A DNA stretch of 64,000 nt, taken from contig OY282420.1 of assembly GCA_958295955.1 (NCBI GenBank), positions 1,254,435 through 1,318,434 on the forward strand, given 5' to 3'. The notes under the pieces were generated by a model, which made no database searches, was not told the DNA's origin, and saw only the letters and a program-made list of their open reading frames with translations. This DNA is from an uncultured Bryobacterales bacterium (lineage in GTDB: Bacteria > Acidobacteriota > Terriglobia > Bryobacterales > UBA6623). How positions within the stretch are numbered: the stretch's first letter is position 1; each line of letters starts with the position of its first letter. Of this stretch, positions 43,014 through 51,867 are shown one piece after another. Both the position numbers and the translations under genes were made by a program.

Positions 43014-43050
43014 GCGCCGCCGCGCTCGCAAGCATCCGCGGGGGTTAACG
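43014..43050 (+). repeat. Right copy of the 37-bp direct repeat (overlaps rfbB stop)
   Basis: Copy of the lipA end placed at the 3' end of rfbB, sharing the TTAA in which both convergent genes end. Suggests that lipA and rfbB were once directly convergent, with overlapping stops, before the DUF29 cassette entered. Confidence 0.9.
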
Positions 43051-44055
43051 GTTCCCGTAGTTCTTTTCGTAGTAAGAGCGGTATTCGCCGGAGCGGACGC
43101 GGTCGATCCAGGCGCGGTTGTTGCGGTACCAGGCGACCGTGACGGCCAGGCCGTCGTCGAAATCGACTTGCGGCTTCCAGCCTGTCTCGGCTTCGATTTT
43201 GGCGCTGCTCAGGGCGTAGCGGCGGTCGTGGCCCGGGCGGTCGGCGACCGCCGTCATTAGCGATTCCGGCTTGCCGGCGGCCCGCAACAGGCGCTTGACG
43301 ACCTCCAGATTCGGCAGCGCGCAATTGCCGCCGACGTTGTAAATCTGGCCGGCGCGCCCGCGGTCGATCGCGGCGTGGATGGCGCGGCAGTGATCGTCGA
43401 CGAACAACCAGTCGCGGACCTGCCGTCCGTCGCCGTAGATCGGCAGCGGCTTGCCGTCGAACGCATTGGAGATCATCAACGGAATCAGCTTTTCCGGAAA
43501 CTGATAGGGGCCATAGTTGTTCGACGCCCGGGTGACGATTACGGGCAGGCCGAACGTCGCGTAGTAGGCAAGCGCCAGCAGGTCGGCGCCGGCCTTCGAC
43601 GCCGAGTACGGGCTGGAGGCGATGAGCGGATAGCTTTCGTCGGCTTCGGCAGGCGGCTCGATGCTGCCGTAAACCTCGTCGGTGGAAATATGCATGAAAC
43701 GCCGCGGCCGGAACTCGCGGGCGGCTTCGAGCAAGACGCCCGTGCCCATGAAATTGGTCGCCATCGCCTCCTCCGGCGAGAGAATGCTGCGGTCCACGTG
43801 GGACTCCGCGGCGAAATGGACGACAACGTCAGGGCGGAAGCGCTCGAAGCCGGCGCGGACGGCCGCGCCGTCGCGGATGTCCACGCGCTCGAAGCGGTAG
43901 TTCGGCCGGCCGGCGGCCGCGGCGAGATTTTCCAGGTTGCCTGCGTAGGTCAGGGCGTCGAGCGCCAGGACTTCCGCCGCGTCGACCGTATCGAGCGTCA
44001 GGCGCACGAAAGCCGAGCCGATGAAGCCGGCGCCGCCTGTGACCAGATACCTCAC
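43045..44055 (-). CDS. rfbB: dTDP-glucose 4,6-dehydratase
   Basis: 336 aa. Extended SDR: nucleotide-binding GGAGFIGS near the N-terminus, FAAESHVDRSI, HISTDEVYG with the catalytic Thr/Asp/Glu, YSASKAGAD with Tyr and Lys, and NNYGPYQFPEKLIPL. It makes dTDP-4-keto-6-deoxyglucose for rhamnose and other deoxysugars. Its ATG overlaps the rfbC stop by 4 bp. Confidence 0.95.
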   Translation of the reverse strand: MRYLVTGGAGFIGSAFVRLTLDTVDAAEVLALDALTYAGNLENLAAAAGRPNYRFERVDIRDGAAVRAGFERFRPDVVVHFAAESHVDRSILSPEEAMATNFMGTGVLLEAAREFRPRRFMHISTDEVYGSIEPPAEADESYPLIASSPYSASKAGADLLALAYYATFGLPVIVTRASNNYGPYQFPEKLIPLMISNAFDGKPLPIYGDGRQVRDWLFVDDHCRAIHAAIDRGRAGQIYNVGGNCALPNLEVVKRLLRAAGKPESLMTAVADRPGHDRRYALSSAKIEAETGWKPQVDFDDGLAVTVAWYRNNRAWIDRVRSGEYRSYYEKNYGNR

Positions 44056-44639
44056 TTATGCTGCGTTTCCCAATCGTAGGCGAGGGCCTCATGGTCATGG
44101 GGGATGCGGCCTTCGTCTGCCGGGTCGTAGTGTTTGTCGGTAACGTAAACGAGCATTGCAGGCTCGCGGCCGACGACTTTATAGCCGTGCGCCACGCCCG
44201 GCGGGATCAATATCCGCCAGGGCCGCAACTCGCCGACGTAGAACGTGTTGCGGACGCCGAAAGTCGGCGAGCCGTCGCGCAGGTCGGCGAGAGCGACCTG
44301 GAACATACCCTTGGCCGGCGCCCACAGGTCGGTCTGGCGCACGTGGTAGTGGAACGCCTTGATCGTTTGCGGATAGCTCAGCGCAGCGGACACCTGCGTC
44401 GATTCCGGCGGAAACCGCGCGGCCAAGCCCTGCCCCATGCGCACGACTTCCAGAAAATAGCCGCGGTCGTCGGGCCATAGAGGGTGCGGTTGAACGCGCG
44501 CGCCGGCGATCAGCCCGCCGTCGTCGTGCTGCAGGACGACCTTGCCGATGCCGCGTTCGCAGCGGGGCAGCCGGACGACGATGCCGTCCGCGGATTTCAA
44601 TATCTCGCCGGCGCCCGGCTTGGGTGTAACAACGTTCAC
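44052..44639 (-). CDS. rfbC: dTDP-4-dehydrorhamnose 3,5-epimerase-like protein
   Basis: 195 aa. Cupin-fold epimerase pattern: DDRGYFLEVVR, a base-catalyst His in KAFHYHVRQTDLW, VRNTFYVGEL, RILIPPGVAHGY and DKHYDPADEGRIPHD. It acts with RfbB on deoxysugar nucleotides. The N-terminal ~30 residues are longer than in the classic enzyme. rfbD and rfbA are not in this window, and the epimerase may belong to the broader family. Confidence 0.85.
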   Translation of the reverse strand: MNVVTPKPGAGEILKSADGIVVRLPRCERGIGKVVLQHDDGGLIAGARVQPHPLWPDDRGYFLEVVRMGQGLAARFPPESTQVSAALSYPQTIKAFHYHVRQTDLWAPAKGMFQVALADLRDGSPTFGVRNTFYVGELRPWRILIPPGVAHGYKVVGREPAMLVYVTDKHYDPADEGRIPHDHEALAYDWETQHK

Positions 44640-44801
44640 GGTTACCAGTGTTAGGCACGGCGGCGGCCGCGGTCAAGCGGTGCGCGAGGACGCGTGATTT
44701 GGGACCAACCAGGGACATGTGATATGGGACCATGACCGCTATGCGAAGGAACCCGAATTAAAGCGAATGAACGCGAACCGCGCCCTGCGGCGCGGCGCGG
44801 T

Positions 44802-45839
44802 CTAGGCCGCAATCAACTTGGCGCGGCCGGCTGCCCACAATGCGACGTAGGGTTCGAGGTCGCGCATCATCGCGGCGAACTGCGCGAACGTAAGCGATTG
44901 GGCGCCGTCGCTCCAGGCGCGTTGCGGATCCGGGTGGATTTCGACCATGATGCCGTCGGCGCCGACCGCGGCCGCGGCGCGCGTCAACGGCGGAATCAAG
45001 TCGCGTTTTCCGGTCGCGTGCGCGGGGTCGAGAATGACCGGAAGGTGGGTCATCTCGTTCAGCACCGGGACGGCGTTGATGTCGAGGGTGTTGCGCGTTG
45101 CGTTCTCGAAGGTGCGGATTCCGCGCTCGCACAAAATGACGTTGGCGTTGCCGTGCGAGACGATGTATTCCGCGGAAAGCAGCAGTTCCTTGATCGTCGT
45201 GCTCAATCCGCGCTTGAGCAAGACCGGGCGGTTGGTGGACGCGCCGATTTCTTTCAACAGCGGGAAATTCTGCACGTTGCGGGCGCCGACCTGCAGCACG
45301 TCGGCGTACTCGGCGACGAGATTGACGTTGGCCACCGTCATCACTTCGGTGACGACCTTGAGCCCCGCCGAGTCCGCGGCGTTGCGCAACAGCTTCAAGC
45401 CCGCTTCTTCGAGGCCCTGGAAGCTGTAAGGACTCGAGCGCGGCTTGTAAGCGCCTCCGCGCAGGAACTTTGCGCCCGCAGCGGCTACCGCCTCGGCGCA
45501 GGCGTTGATTTGCTGCTCGGTTTCGACCGAGCAAGGCCCCGCGAAGACGGCAAACTCGCTGCCGCCGACCGTGGCGTCGCCGACCGCGACGACGGTGCGC
45601 TCTTGCCTGACCTGCTTGCTGACAAGTTTGTAGGGCGCGGAAATCGGCACCGCGCTCTCGACGCCTTCGGCCGAACGCATCGTTTCGATGCCGTGCGTGA
45701 CGTCTTCGACGCCGACGGCAGCGATGACTATCCGCTCGTCGCCCTGAATCGAGCGCACCTGGAAGCCCATATCTTCGATACGGTTGCAGACTCGCTCGAT
45801 CTGCTCTTTCGTTGCCCCAAGCTTCATTGAAACAATCAT
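44802..45839 (-). CDS. aroF: 3-deoxy-7-phosphoheptulonate (DAHP) synthase, type I-beta with N-terminal regulatory domain
   Basis: 345 aa from ATG 45839 (AGGTGA upstream); the frame continues to 45902, but that part overlaps a terminator. An N-terminal ferredoxin-like domain (about 1-70: [20 protein letters not shown]) precedes the TIM barrel ([52 protein letters not shown]). In this subtype the extra domain gives feedback control by Tyr or Phe. It joins PEP and erythrose-4-phosphate, the first step of aromatic amino-acid synthesis. An intrinsic terminator and aromatic-rich leader lie upstream. Confidence 0.94.
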   Translation of the reverse strand: MIVSMKLGATKEQIERVCNRIEDMGFQVRSIQGDERIVIAAVGVEDVTHGIETMRSAEGVESAVPISAPYKLVSKQVRQERTVVAVGDATVGGSEFAVFAGPCSVETEQQINACAEAVAAAGAKFLRGGAYKPRSSPYSFQGLEEAGLKLLRNAADSAGLKVVTEVMTVANVNLVAEYADVLQVGARNVQNFPLLKEIGASTNRPVLLKRGLSTTIKELLLSAEYIVSHGNANVILCERGIRTFENATRNTLDINAVPVLNEMTHLPVILDPAHATGKRDLIPPLTRAAAAVGADGIMVEIHPDPQRAWSDGAQSLTFAQFAAMMRDLEPYVALWAAGRAKLIAA

Positions 45840-45863
45840 GCGGTCACCTGAATCTTTCGCGTG

Positions 45864-45896
45864 AAAAAAGAAAAACCCACTCTGCTCTCGAGTGGG
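45864..45896 (-). terminator. Intrinsic terminator in the DAHP synthase leader (attenuator)
   Basis: On the reverse strand: CCCACTC, 7-nt loop GAGAGCA, GAGTGGG (45876-45896), followed by TTTTTCTTTTTT (45864-45875). It lies 25 nt before the DAHP synthase ATG and 25 nt after the leader-peptide stop. This is a complete rho-independent terminator placed in front of a gene, not after one. Confidence 0.85.
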
Positions 45897-45920
45897 CGCC
45901 AAGCAGCAGTTTGACGGACG

Positions 45921-46007
45921 TTACGCCGCTCGGCCCGGATTATAGGCCGTAAATCGGAACCATCGGCAATAAGCGTAAAACAACATCGGCGCTATTGCAA
46001 TTGTCAT
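45921..46007 (-). CDS. Aromatic-rich leader peptide controlling DAHP synthase
   Basis: 28 codons from ATG 46007 (or an in-frame GTG 9 nt upstream) to TAA. Seven of 28 residues are aromatic and clustered: F10, Y11, Y13, W16, F17, F19 and Y22 (core LFYAYCRWFRFTAY). Such clusters act as ribosome stalling codons when charged aromatic tRNAs are scarce, as in trp and phe leaders. Together with the terminator downstream this predicts transcription attenuation. Ribosome site is weak. Confidence 0.7.
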   Translation of the reverse strand: MTIAIAPMLFYAYCRWFRFTAYNPGRAA

Positions 46008-46183
46008 TTCTACCACGTTCGCCGGCGCGTGTCCAGCGGAAACGGCGCAGTGTGCGATTTTTCGTACAAAAGCCGGCGCGAACCGACCTTCGATTCGCTA
46101 CCCGGCTGCAGGGTTCATAATGAAATCTCCGCTTCTCGGAGAGAACGCATGCGGCCCCATCCGCCGAGCAGGAGAGAGCGCCG

Positions 46184-48676
46184 GTGACGACTCCGGCCGC
46201 CGTCGAGCGCGTTCGCCTGGGCGTCGCGGGCATGACTTGCCAAGGCTGCGCCGGCAGGGTCGGCGCAGAACTCCGGTCCGTGCCCGGAGTGCGCAGCGTT
46301 CAAGTCGATCTGGAAGGCGGCGCGGCGGACATCGAGTTCGAGCCGGGCAAAGCCGGACTCGCTGACCTGAAGCAAGCGGTGACCGGCGCGGGCTACCGGG
46401 TCGGGACTGCGTCCGCGAGCGCCGCGAACGGGACGGCGGCCGGCGGCGGCCCGCCTCCCGCGCCAAGTCCGCAACTCGACCAGGCCGTTTTCACCATTGA
46501 GGGCATGACCTGCGCCGGCTGCGTCGCGGCCATCGAAAACGCCGTCTCGTCGCTGGACGGCGTCGAGCGCTGCGAAGTCAATCTCGCGAACCGCTCCGCG
46601 CGCGTCCGCTTCGACGGGACGCAGACCGGCCCGGCGGCGGTCTTCGCCGCCGTTCGCGCGGCCGGCTACGAGCCGCGGGAACGCGGACGGAGCCGCGCCG
46701 AAGAGGATGCGCAAGGCGAAGGGGCGGCATTGGCGCGGCGCTTGCGGGTTGCGGCGGTCTTCACGCTGCCCCTGCTCGTTCTCGCCATGACGCACGGCTT
46801 GGCCGATTTCCCGGGCAGCCGGTGGGTCCAACTGGCTTTGACTTTGCCGGTGCTCGTTTACGGGGGCGGCCCGTTGTACCGGGCCGCCTGGCATAGCGTT
46901 CTCCGCCGCCGGGCCGACATGAATACTCTCGTAGCAGTGGGGACGGGCGCGGCGTTCGCCTACAGCTTCGCCGCCACCGTCCGCCCCGAGTGGGTGAGCG
47001 GGCAGGCGTCCGCGCCGGTTTACTACGAAACCGCGGCGGCGATCGTCACGCTGATCCTGCTCGGCCGGGCGCTCGAGTCGCGGGCGCGGAGACGGACCTC
47101 GAGCGCGGTGCGCAAGCTCATGACCCTGCAAGCCGCCGTTGCCAGGGTCGTGCGCGGCGGCGCCGCAATGGAGGCGCCGGTCGAGCAAGTCGTGGCCGGC
47201 GATACGCTGATCGTCCGCCCGGGCGAGAGCCTGCCCGTGGACGGCATTGTTCTTGAGGGCCGCAGCGCGGTTACCGAGTCGGCCTTGACCGGCGAGAGCA
47301 TGCCGGTTGACAAGCAACCCGGGGACCGCGTCTTCGCGGGAACGTTGAACGGAACGGGCTCGCTGACCTTCCGCGCCGAAGGCGTAGGGGAAGAGACGGT
47401 CCTGGCGAAAATCATCGCCTTCGTCGAGCGCGCGCAAGGGACGAAAGCGCCGGTCGCCCGCCTGGCGGACCGCATCGCGGCCTACTTCGCGCCGGCCGTG
47501 CTCGCCGCGGCGGCGGCAACGTTTGCCGTCTGGTATGCGCTCGGCGGCGGAGACCCGCTGCGCACGGCTCTGGTGAACGCCGTCGCCGTGCTGATTATCG
47601 CCTGTCCTTGCGCCATGGGGCTGGCGACGCCCACGGCGATCATGGTCGGCATCGGGCGCGGCGCCGAACAGGGCATTCTCATCCGCAACGGCGCGGCGGT
47701 CGAAGCGGCTCACGACGTGCGGGCGGTCGTGCTCGACAAGACCGGCACGCTGACCAGCGGGAAGTTTGCAGTCACCGACGTCGCTTCGTTCGGCGATTTG
47801 ACCGATGAGCAACTGCTCGATACGCTGGCCGCAATCGAAAGCCGCTCGGAGCATCCCCTGGCGGCCGCGCTGGCCGCGGCGGGGTCGGGGCGGCGCGTCG
47901 CGGTCGAGGATTTCGAGGCGCTTCCGGGGCTGGGCGTTCAAGCGCGCGCCGCCGGGCAAGCCTGGCTTGTCGGCAAGCCCGGCTTGTTGGCCCAACGCGG
48001 CCTCGATTGCCGTCCGGCGGCGCAGGCGGTCGAGCGCTTCGCCCAACAAGGCAAGACCGTGGTGCTGGCCGCGAGAGAGCAGCGCGTGGTCGGGGCGGTG
48101 GCCTTGGCCGACGGAGTCCGCGAAGACGCCGCCGCGGCGGTCGCAGCTCTGCGCGGGCGCGGCATCGAGACGCTGATGATTACCGGCGACAACCGCTTGA
48201 CCGCGCAGGCGGTAGCCGCGCAAGTCGGCGTCGAAGACGTGATCGCCGAGGTTCTTCCCAATGAGAAAGCCGCTTGCATCGCACGGCTGCAAAACGAGGG
48301 GCGAACCGTGGCGATGGTCGGCGACGGCATCAACGACGCCCCGGCGCTGGCCCAGGCCGACGTGGGCATCGCCATCGGCGCAGGCGCCGATATCGCCATC
48401 GAGTCCGCGGATATGATCCTCGCGCGCAACCGGCCCGGCGACGTCGCGGCCGCTCTCGAATTGTCGCGACTGACGATGCGCACCATCCGCCAGAACCTGT
48501 TTTGGGCGTTCGCCTACAACACGCTGGGCATTCCCATCGCGGCGGGGCTGCTCTACCCCTGGACGGGGATGCTGCTGTCGCCGGTTCTGGCTTCGGCGGC
48601 AATGGCTTTATCCAGCGTTTCGGTAGTGACCAACAGCCTGCGGCTGCGGCGGGCGCGCCTGGGTCGGCCGGGATAA
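46184..48676 (+). CDS. copA: Copper-exporting P1B-type ATPase
   Basis: 830 aa from GTG 46184 (GGAGAG 8 nt upstream). Two N-terminal heavy-metal domains with GMTCxxC (Cys19/22 and Cys110/113), about eight membrane helices, TGES actuator loop, the intramembrane CPC (474-476) characteristic of Cu(I) pumps, phosphorylation Asp518 in DKTGTLTSGK, SEHPLAAAL and GDGINDAPALAQAD. It exports Cu(I) from the cytoplasm to the periplasm. No CueR-like regulator is adjacent. Confidence 0.94.
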   Translation: MTTPAAVERVRLGVAGMTCQGCAGRVGAELRSVPGVRSVQVDLEGGAADIEFEPGKAGLADLKQAVTGAGYRVGTASASAANGTAAGGGPPPAPSPQLDQAVFTIEGMTCAGCVAAIENAVSSLDGVERCEVNLANRSARVRFDGTQTGPAAVFAAVRAAGYEPRERGRSRAEEDAQGEGAALARRLRVAAVFTLPLLVLAMTHGLADFPGSRWVQLALTLPVLVYGGGPLYRAAWHSVLRRRADMNTLVAVGTGAAFAYSFAATVRPEWVSGQASAPVYYETAAAIVTLILLGRALESRARRRTSSAVRKLMTLQAAVARVVRGGAAMEAPVEQVVAGDTLIVRPGESLPVDGIVLEGRSAVTESALTGESMPVDKQPGDRVFAGTLNGTGSLTFRAEGVGEETVLAKIIAFVERAQGTKAPVARLADRIAAYFAPAVLAAAAATFAVWYALGGGDPLRTALVNAVAVLIIACPCAMGLATPTAIMVGIGRGAEQGILIRNGAAVEAAHDVRAVVLDKTGTLTSGKFAVTDVASFGDLTDEQLLDTLAAIESRSEHPLAAALAAAGSGRRVAVEDFEALPGLGVQARAAGQAWLVGKPGLLAQRGLDCRPAAQAVERFAQQGKTVVLAAREQRVVGAVALADGVREDAAAAVAALRGRGIETLMITGDNRLTAQAVAAQVGVEDVIAEVLPNEKAACIARLQNEGRTVAMVGDGINDAPALAQADVGIAIGAGADIAIESADMILARNRPGDVAAALELSRLTMRTIRQNLFWAFAYNTLGIPIAAGLLYPWTGMLLSPVLASAAMALSSVSVVTNSLRLRRARLGRPG

Positions 48677-48696
48677 GCAGCGCCGGCGGCGAAAGC

Positions 48697-48702
48697 TAGA
48701 AT
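48697..48702 (+). promoter_or_regulatory. -10 box just before hom
   Basis: GCTAGAAT, with TAGAAT 8 nt before the GTG start at 48711. GGGAG (48703-48707) lies in between but is close to the start. Confidence 0.35.
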
Positions 48703-48710
48703 GGGAGTTT

Positions 48711-50030
48711 GTGTCTGAAATCGGCGTTGGCATAGTTGGGCTCGGCAATGTCGGCAGCGGAACGCTTCGCGTCCTGCACGAAAACGCGGAGTCGATTGCG
48801 GGCAAGCTGGGCTTTCCGCTGAAAGTCCGGGCGATCTGCTCGCGGAGCATCGACGAGCAGGCGCCCGGCGAAGCGGACCTCCATCCCGAAGCGTTGCGCA
48901 CGCGCGATTGGCGCGAACTGGTCGCCCGGCCCGACGTGGCCGTCGTCGCCGAGCTCGTCGGCGGGACGACCGCCGCCAAAGAGATCGTCGAAGCCGCGAT
49001 CGCCGCCGGAAAGTCCGTCGTCACCGCCAACAAGGAGTTGATCGCCGAGTCGGGAGCCGCGCTGTGGAATCGGGCCGCGGCGGGCAACGTGCGCTTGGCG
49101 ATGGAGGCCGCGGTTGCGGGCGGCATTCCCATACTGACGGCGTTGCGCGAGGGCATCGCCGGCGACCGCGTCGAGGCGCTGACGGGCATCCTCAACGGGA
49201 CTTCGAATTTCATTCTCACTGAAATGGAGCGCCGGGGCGAGCCGCTCGGCGCAATCCTGCAAGAGGCGCAGGAATTGGGCTATGCGGAAAGCGACCCCAG
49301 CGCCGATATCGACGGTTTCGACGCCCGCTCGAAATTGGCCATTCTGGCGGCGACGGCCTTCGGCATGCGCATCGCCCCGGAGCGCATTCCCGTAGAGGGC
49401 ATTCGCCGCATCGGCCCGATCGACTTTACCTACGCTGAGCGGCTCGGCCATACCGTGCGCCTGACCGCCTCGGCGCGCAGCGGCCCCGACGGGCTGCGGC
49501 TGCGGGTCGGCCCGGCGCTGATCCGCAAGGATACGATCTTGGCGAGCGTGATGGGCTCGTACAACGCGGTCTGGGTTCGCGGCCGACACGGAGAAGACAC
49601 GTTCTACTACGGCCGCGGCGCGGGGCCGGCGCCCACCGGAGTGGCCGTGGTCAGCGATTTGATGGCGGTCGCCCGCGAGATCGGCTCGCAGGCGCCGGGC
49701 GGAGCGTCTCCGTTCGCCCACCGCGCCCTCGTGGAGTGCGCGCCGGCGCCCGCCGGCGCCGAGGAACTCCGGCACTACCTGCGGTTCCGCGTGAGGGACA
49801 GGCCGGGCATCATCGCCGCGTTGGCGGCGATCCTGGCCGAGCATCGAATCAGCGTCGACGCCGTGCTGCAAGAACCCCGCTTCGACAAGAAGAACCTGCC
49901 GTTCGTCATCACCGTCGAAGCGGCTCGCCGCGACGCCATCGACGCCGCAACCGCCCAAATGAGCCGCTTGGATTTTCTGCTCGAGAAACCGCTGGCGCTG
50001 CCCCTGGAAAGCGGCTTGGCGGCGCATTGA
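48711..50030 (+). CDS. hom: Homoserine dehydrogenase with C-terminal ACT domain
   Basis: 439 aa from GTG 48711. NAD(P)-binding GIVGLGNVGSGTL, catalytic region VTANKELIA and GILNGTSNFILTEM, EAQELGYAESDPSADIDG, and a C-terminal ACT domain (about 350-439: RVRDRPGIIAALAAILAEH) used for threonine feedback in this type. It reduces aspartate semialdehyde to homoserine. Confidence 0.95.
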   Translation: MSEIGVGIVGLGNVGSGTLRVLHENAESIAGKLGFPLKVRAICSRSIDEQAPGEADLHPEALRTRDWRELVARPDVAVVAELVGGTTAAKEIVEAAIAAGKSVVTANKELIAESGAALWNRAAAGNVRLAMEAAVAGGIPILTALREGIAGDRVEALTGILNGTSNFILTEMERRGEPLGAILQEAQELGYAESDPSADIDGFDARSKLAILAATAFGMRIAPERIPVEGIRRIGPIDFTYAERLGHTVRLTASARSGPDGLRLRVGPALIRKDTILASVMGSYNAVWVRGRHGEDTFYYGRGAGPAPTGVAVVSDLMAVAREIGSQAPGGASPFAHRALVECAPAPAGAEELRHYLRFRVRDRPGIIAALAAILAEHRISVDAVLQEPRFDKKNLPFVITVEAARRDAIDAATAQMSRLDFLLEKPLALPLESGLAAH

Positions 50031-50054
50031 CCGAAGCCATATAGGAGAAACGCA

Positions 50055-51008
50055 ATGCCTCTCGACGATTTAGTCGGCGTGATTGAGACGCTCAAGGAGC
50101 GTATCCAGAGCCGCCGTTCGGATTTGCAAGCCAATGAAATCCGTACCCGCATGGCGCTGATCGACCCGCTGTTGACGGCGCTGGGCTGGGATACGGGAGA
50201 CCCTGCGCTGGTGCTACCGGAATATGACTTAAAGGGCCAACGCGCCGATTACGCCTTGCTGAAACCGGACGGCAAGCCGGCCGCATTTGTGGAAGCCAAG
50301 AAATTGGGCGAATCGTTGGCATCCCACCGGATGCAGATGGTCAACTATGCCAACTTGGCGGGCATTCCCTACGCCGGATTGACCGACGGCAACTATTGGG
50401 AACTGTATCGAGTATTCGATCAGCGGCCGATCGAGGAACGCCGCATCGTGAACGTATCCATTGCCGAGAAGCCGGTCTATGAAAGCGCGTTGCAACTGCT
50501 GCGGCTCTGGCGGCCCAACATGGCGTCCGGGCAGCCGCTACCGGCAGGAGAGCCGCTTTTTACGAAAGAGCCGGCAGTCCCGCCGAATCCGCCGCTGCCG
50601 ATTCCGGCCGCGCCGAATGCGTCAAACCAAGTGACGCTCGGGGCCTACGATCCCCAACAGGCAAGCAAGCCCCCGTCCGCAATTCGCTTTCCCGACGGCA
50701 GCGCCCGCGACATTCGTTATTGGTGGCAACTGGCCGCGTTCACCGCCGAGTGGCTGTGGTCGAAAGGGCGGCTTACAGCGGATCATATTCCCTGTGGATT
50801 GACCAAGGGGACTTACATACTCAATACCGAGGCCGTACACCCATCGGGCAAACCGTTCTTGAACCCGCGGACGATTAACGGAATGCCGTTTGCTATCGAA
50901 GCGCATGGCGACAAACGTCAGAGTGTAGCCAAGACCAAATTTCTGATGGAACGCTGCGACGTCAACCCCGCCGATGTGCATCTTGAGGAACAATCGGAGC
51001 AAGCGTGA
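50055..51008 (+). CDS. Stand-alone HsdR_N-like (PD-(D/E)XK) protein
   Basis: 317 aa. N-terminal ~150 residues match the nuclease domain of type I restriction R subunits: NEIRTRMALIDPLLTALGWD, then PEYDLKGQRADYALL, PAAFVEAKKLGESL and NYANLAGIPYAGLTDGNYWELY. The D-x(n)-E-x-K set is complete. No helicase domain and no hsdM/hsdS nearby. A proline-rich linker (about 160-185) leads to a C-terminal domain (about 205-310: SAIRFPDGSARDIRYWWQL) that I cannot name. Ribosome site GGAGAA. It is inserted between hom and an aldolase gene. Confidence 0.72.
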   Translation: MPLDDLVGVIETLKERIQSRRSDLQANEIRTRMALIDPLLTALGWDTGDPALVLPEYDLKGQRADYALLKPDGKPAAFVEAKKLGESLASHRMQMVNYANLAGIPYAGLTDGNYWELYRVFDQRPIEERRIVNVSIAEKPVYESALQLLRLWRPNMASGQPLPAGEPLFTKEPAVPPNPPLPIPAAPNASNQVTLGAYDPQQASKPPSAIRFPDGSARDIRYWWQLAAFTAEWLWSKGRLTADHIPCGLTKGTYILNTEAVHPSGKPFLNPRTINGMPFAIEAHGDKRQSVAKTKFLMERCDVNPADVHLEEQSEQA

Positions 51009-51030
51009 ATTGCGAGGACATCCGAATACC

Positions 51031-51858
51031 ATGTCGATAGGAAAAAGTCTGCGCATGCGGCGTTTGCTGGGGCGGGGCCGCGCCGTGATCGTCGCCCTGG
51101 ACCACGGCAACGCGGCGGGCGTCGTGCCCGGACTCGAGAACCCCGCCGCAGTTGTCAAGCAGGTCGCTCGGGGCGGGGCGGACGGCATCCTCGTCACCCC
51201 CGGAGTCCTGGAGCAGGCGCTGGATCACGTCGGCAACCTTGCCGTGCTGCTGCGCATCGACGGCTGCGTGAGCTCGTTGGGTTCGGGGCCGATGCGGCTG
51301 TTTGCAGACATGGAGCAGGCGGTCGCGCTGGGCGTCGACGCGGTCGTGTTGAACGCGACGCTCGGGGCCGAGCACGAATCGTACGAGTTGGAAAAAGTCG
51401 GCAAGGTTGCCTCCGCCGGCCGCAAATGGGGCCTGCCGGTGATCGCGGAGATGCTCAGCCGGCGCATGATGATCAATCACATGGACATGTCGGGAACGGG
51501 CGCGGACACCCTGCCCGAAGACATTGCCCAAGACGTATCCCTGGCCTGCCGGATCGGCGCGGAACTCGGCGCGGACGCGATCAAGACACGCTATCCGGGC
51601 AGCGTCGAGGACTTCCGCGAAGCGGTCGCCGCCTGTGGGCGTCCGGTTCTGGCCGCGGGCGGCCCGCGGCGCGGGGGCGGCCTGCGCGCCGCGCTGGAGG
51701 TAGTCTCCGAAGTTCTGCAATCCGGCGCCTCGGGAGTGATTTTCGGCCGGCAAATCTGGCAGCACCCTGACCCCTTGGAGGCGCTGGAGGCGGTCATCGC
51801 CGTGGTGCATGAAGGCGCAACCGCCGCCGAAACGCTTGGCGGCGCCCGCGGCGGGTAG
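51031..51858 (+). CDS. Class I aldolase of the DhnA/LsrF/FbaB type
   Basis: 275 aa from ATG 51031. TIM-barrel with VIVALDHGNAAGVVPGLEN, a conserved Asp in VIVALDHG, and the Schiff-base Lys in ADAIKTRYPG. Close to the DeoC/LacD/DhnA superfamily (fructose-bisphosphate aldolase class I, LsrF, ADH synthase). Its substrate is not clear; catabolic sugar aldol cleavage is plausible here. Its TAG stop lies within the -10 box of the next gene. Confidence 0.85.
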   Translation: MSIGKSLRMRRLLGRGRAVIVALDHGNAAGVVPGLENPAAVVKQVARGGADGILVTPGVLEQALDHVGNLAVLLRIDGCVSSLGSGPMRLFADMEQAVALGVDAVVLNATLGAEHESYELEKVGKVASAGRKWGLPVIAEMLSRRMMINHMDMSGTGADTLPEDIAQDVSLACRIGAELGADAIKTRYPGSVEDFREAVAACGRPVLAAGGPRRGGGLRAALEVVSEVLQSGASGVIFGRQIWQHPDPLEALEAVIAVVHEGATAAETLGGARGG

Positions 51859-51861
51859 AAT
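51856..51861 (+). promoter_or_regulatory. -10 box overlapping a stop codon, 6 nt before the esterase start
   Basis: TAGAAT: its TAG is the stop codon of the aldolase, and after TCAGGC comes the GTG start at 51868. A transcript from here would be leaderless. Confidence 0.4.
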
Positions 51862-51867
51862 TCAGGC

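Noticed and set aside
44777..44801. 8-bp hairpin (ACCGCGCC / GGCGCGGT) just after DAHP synthase as a terminator
   Set aside because: No T-run follows on the gene's strand; could be chance in GC-rich DNA, so not listed as a feature.
45940..46233. 97-codon reverse ORF upstream of DAHP synthase
   Set aside because: Different frame from the aromatic leader, no ribosome site, and arginine/serine-rich shadow composition.
46115..48292. 725-codon reverse ORF opposite copA
   Set aside because: Shadow of copA, which has all P-type ATPase motifs; the reverse product is arginine-rich with no domain.
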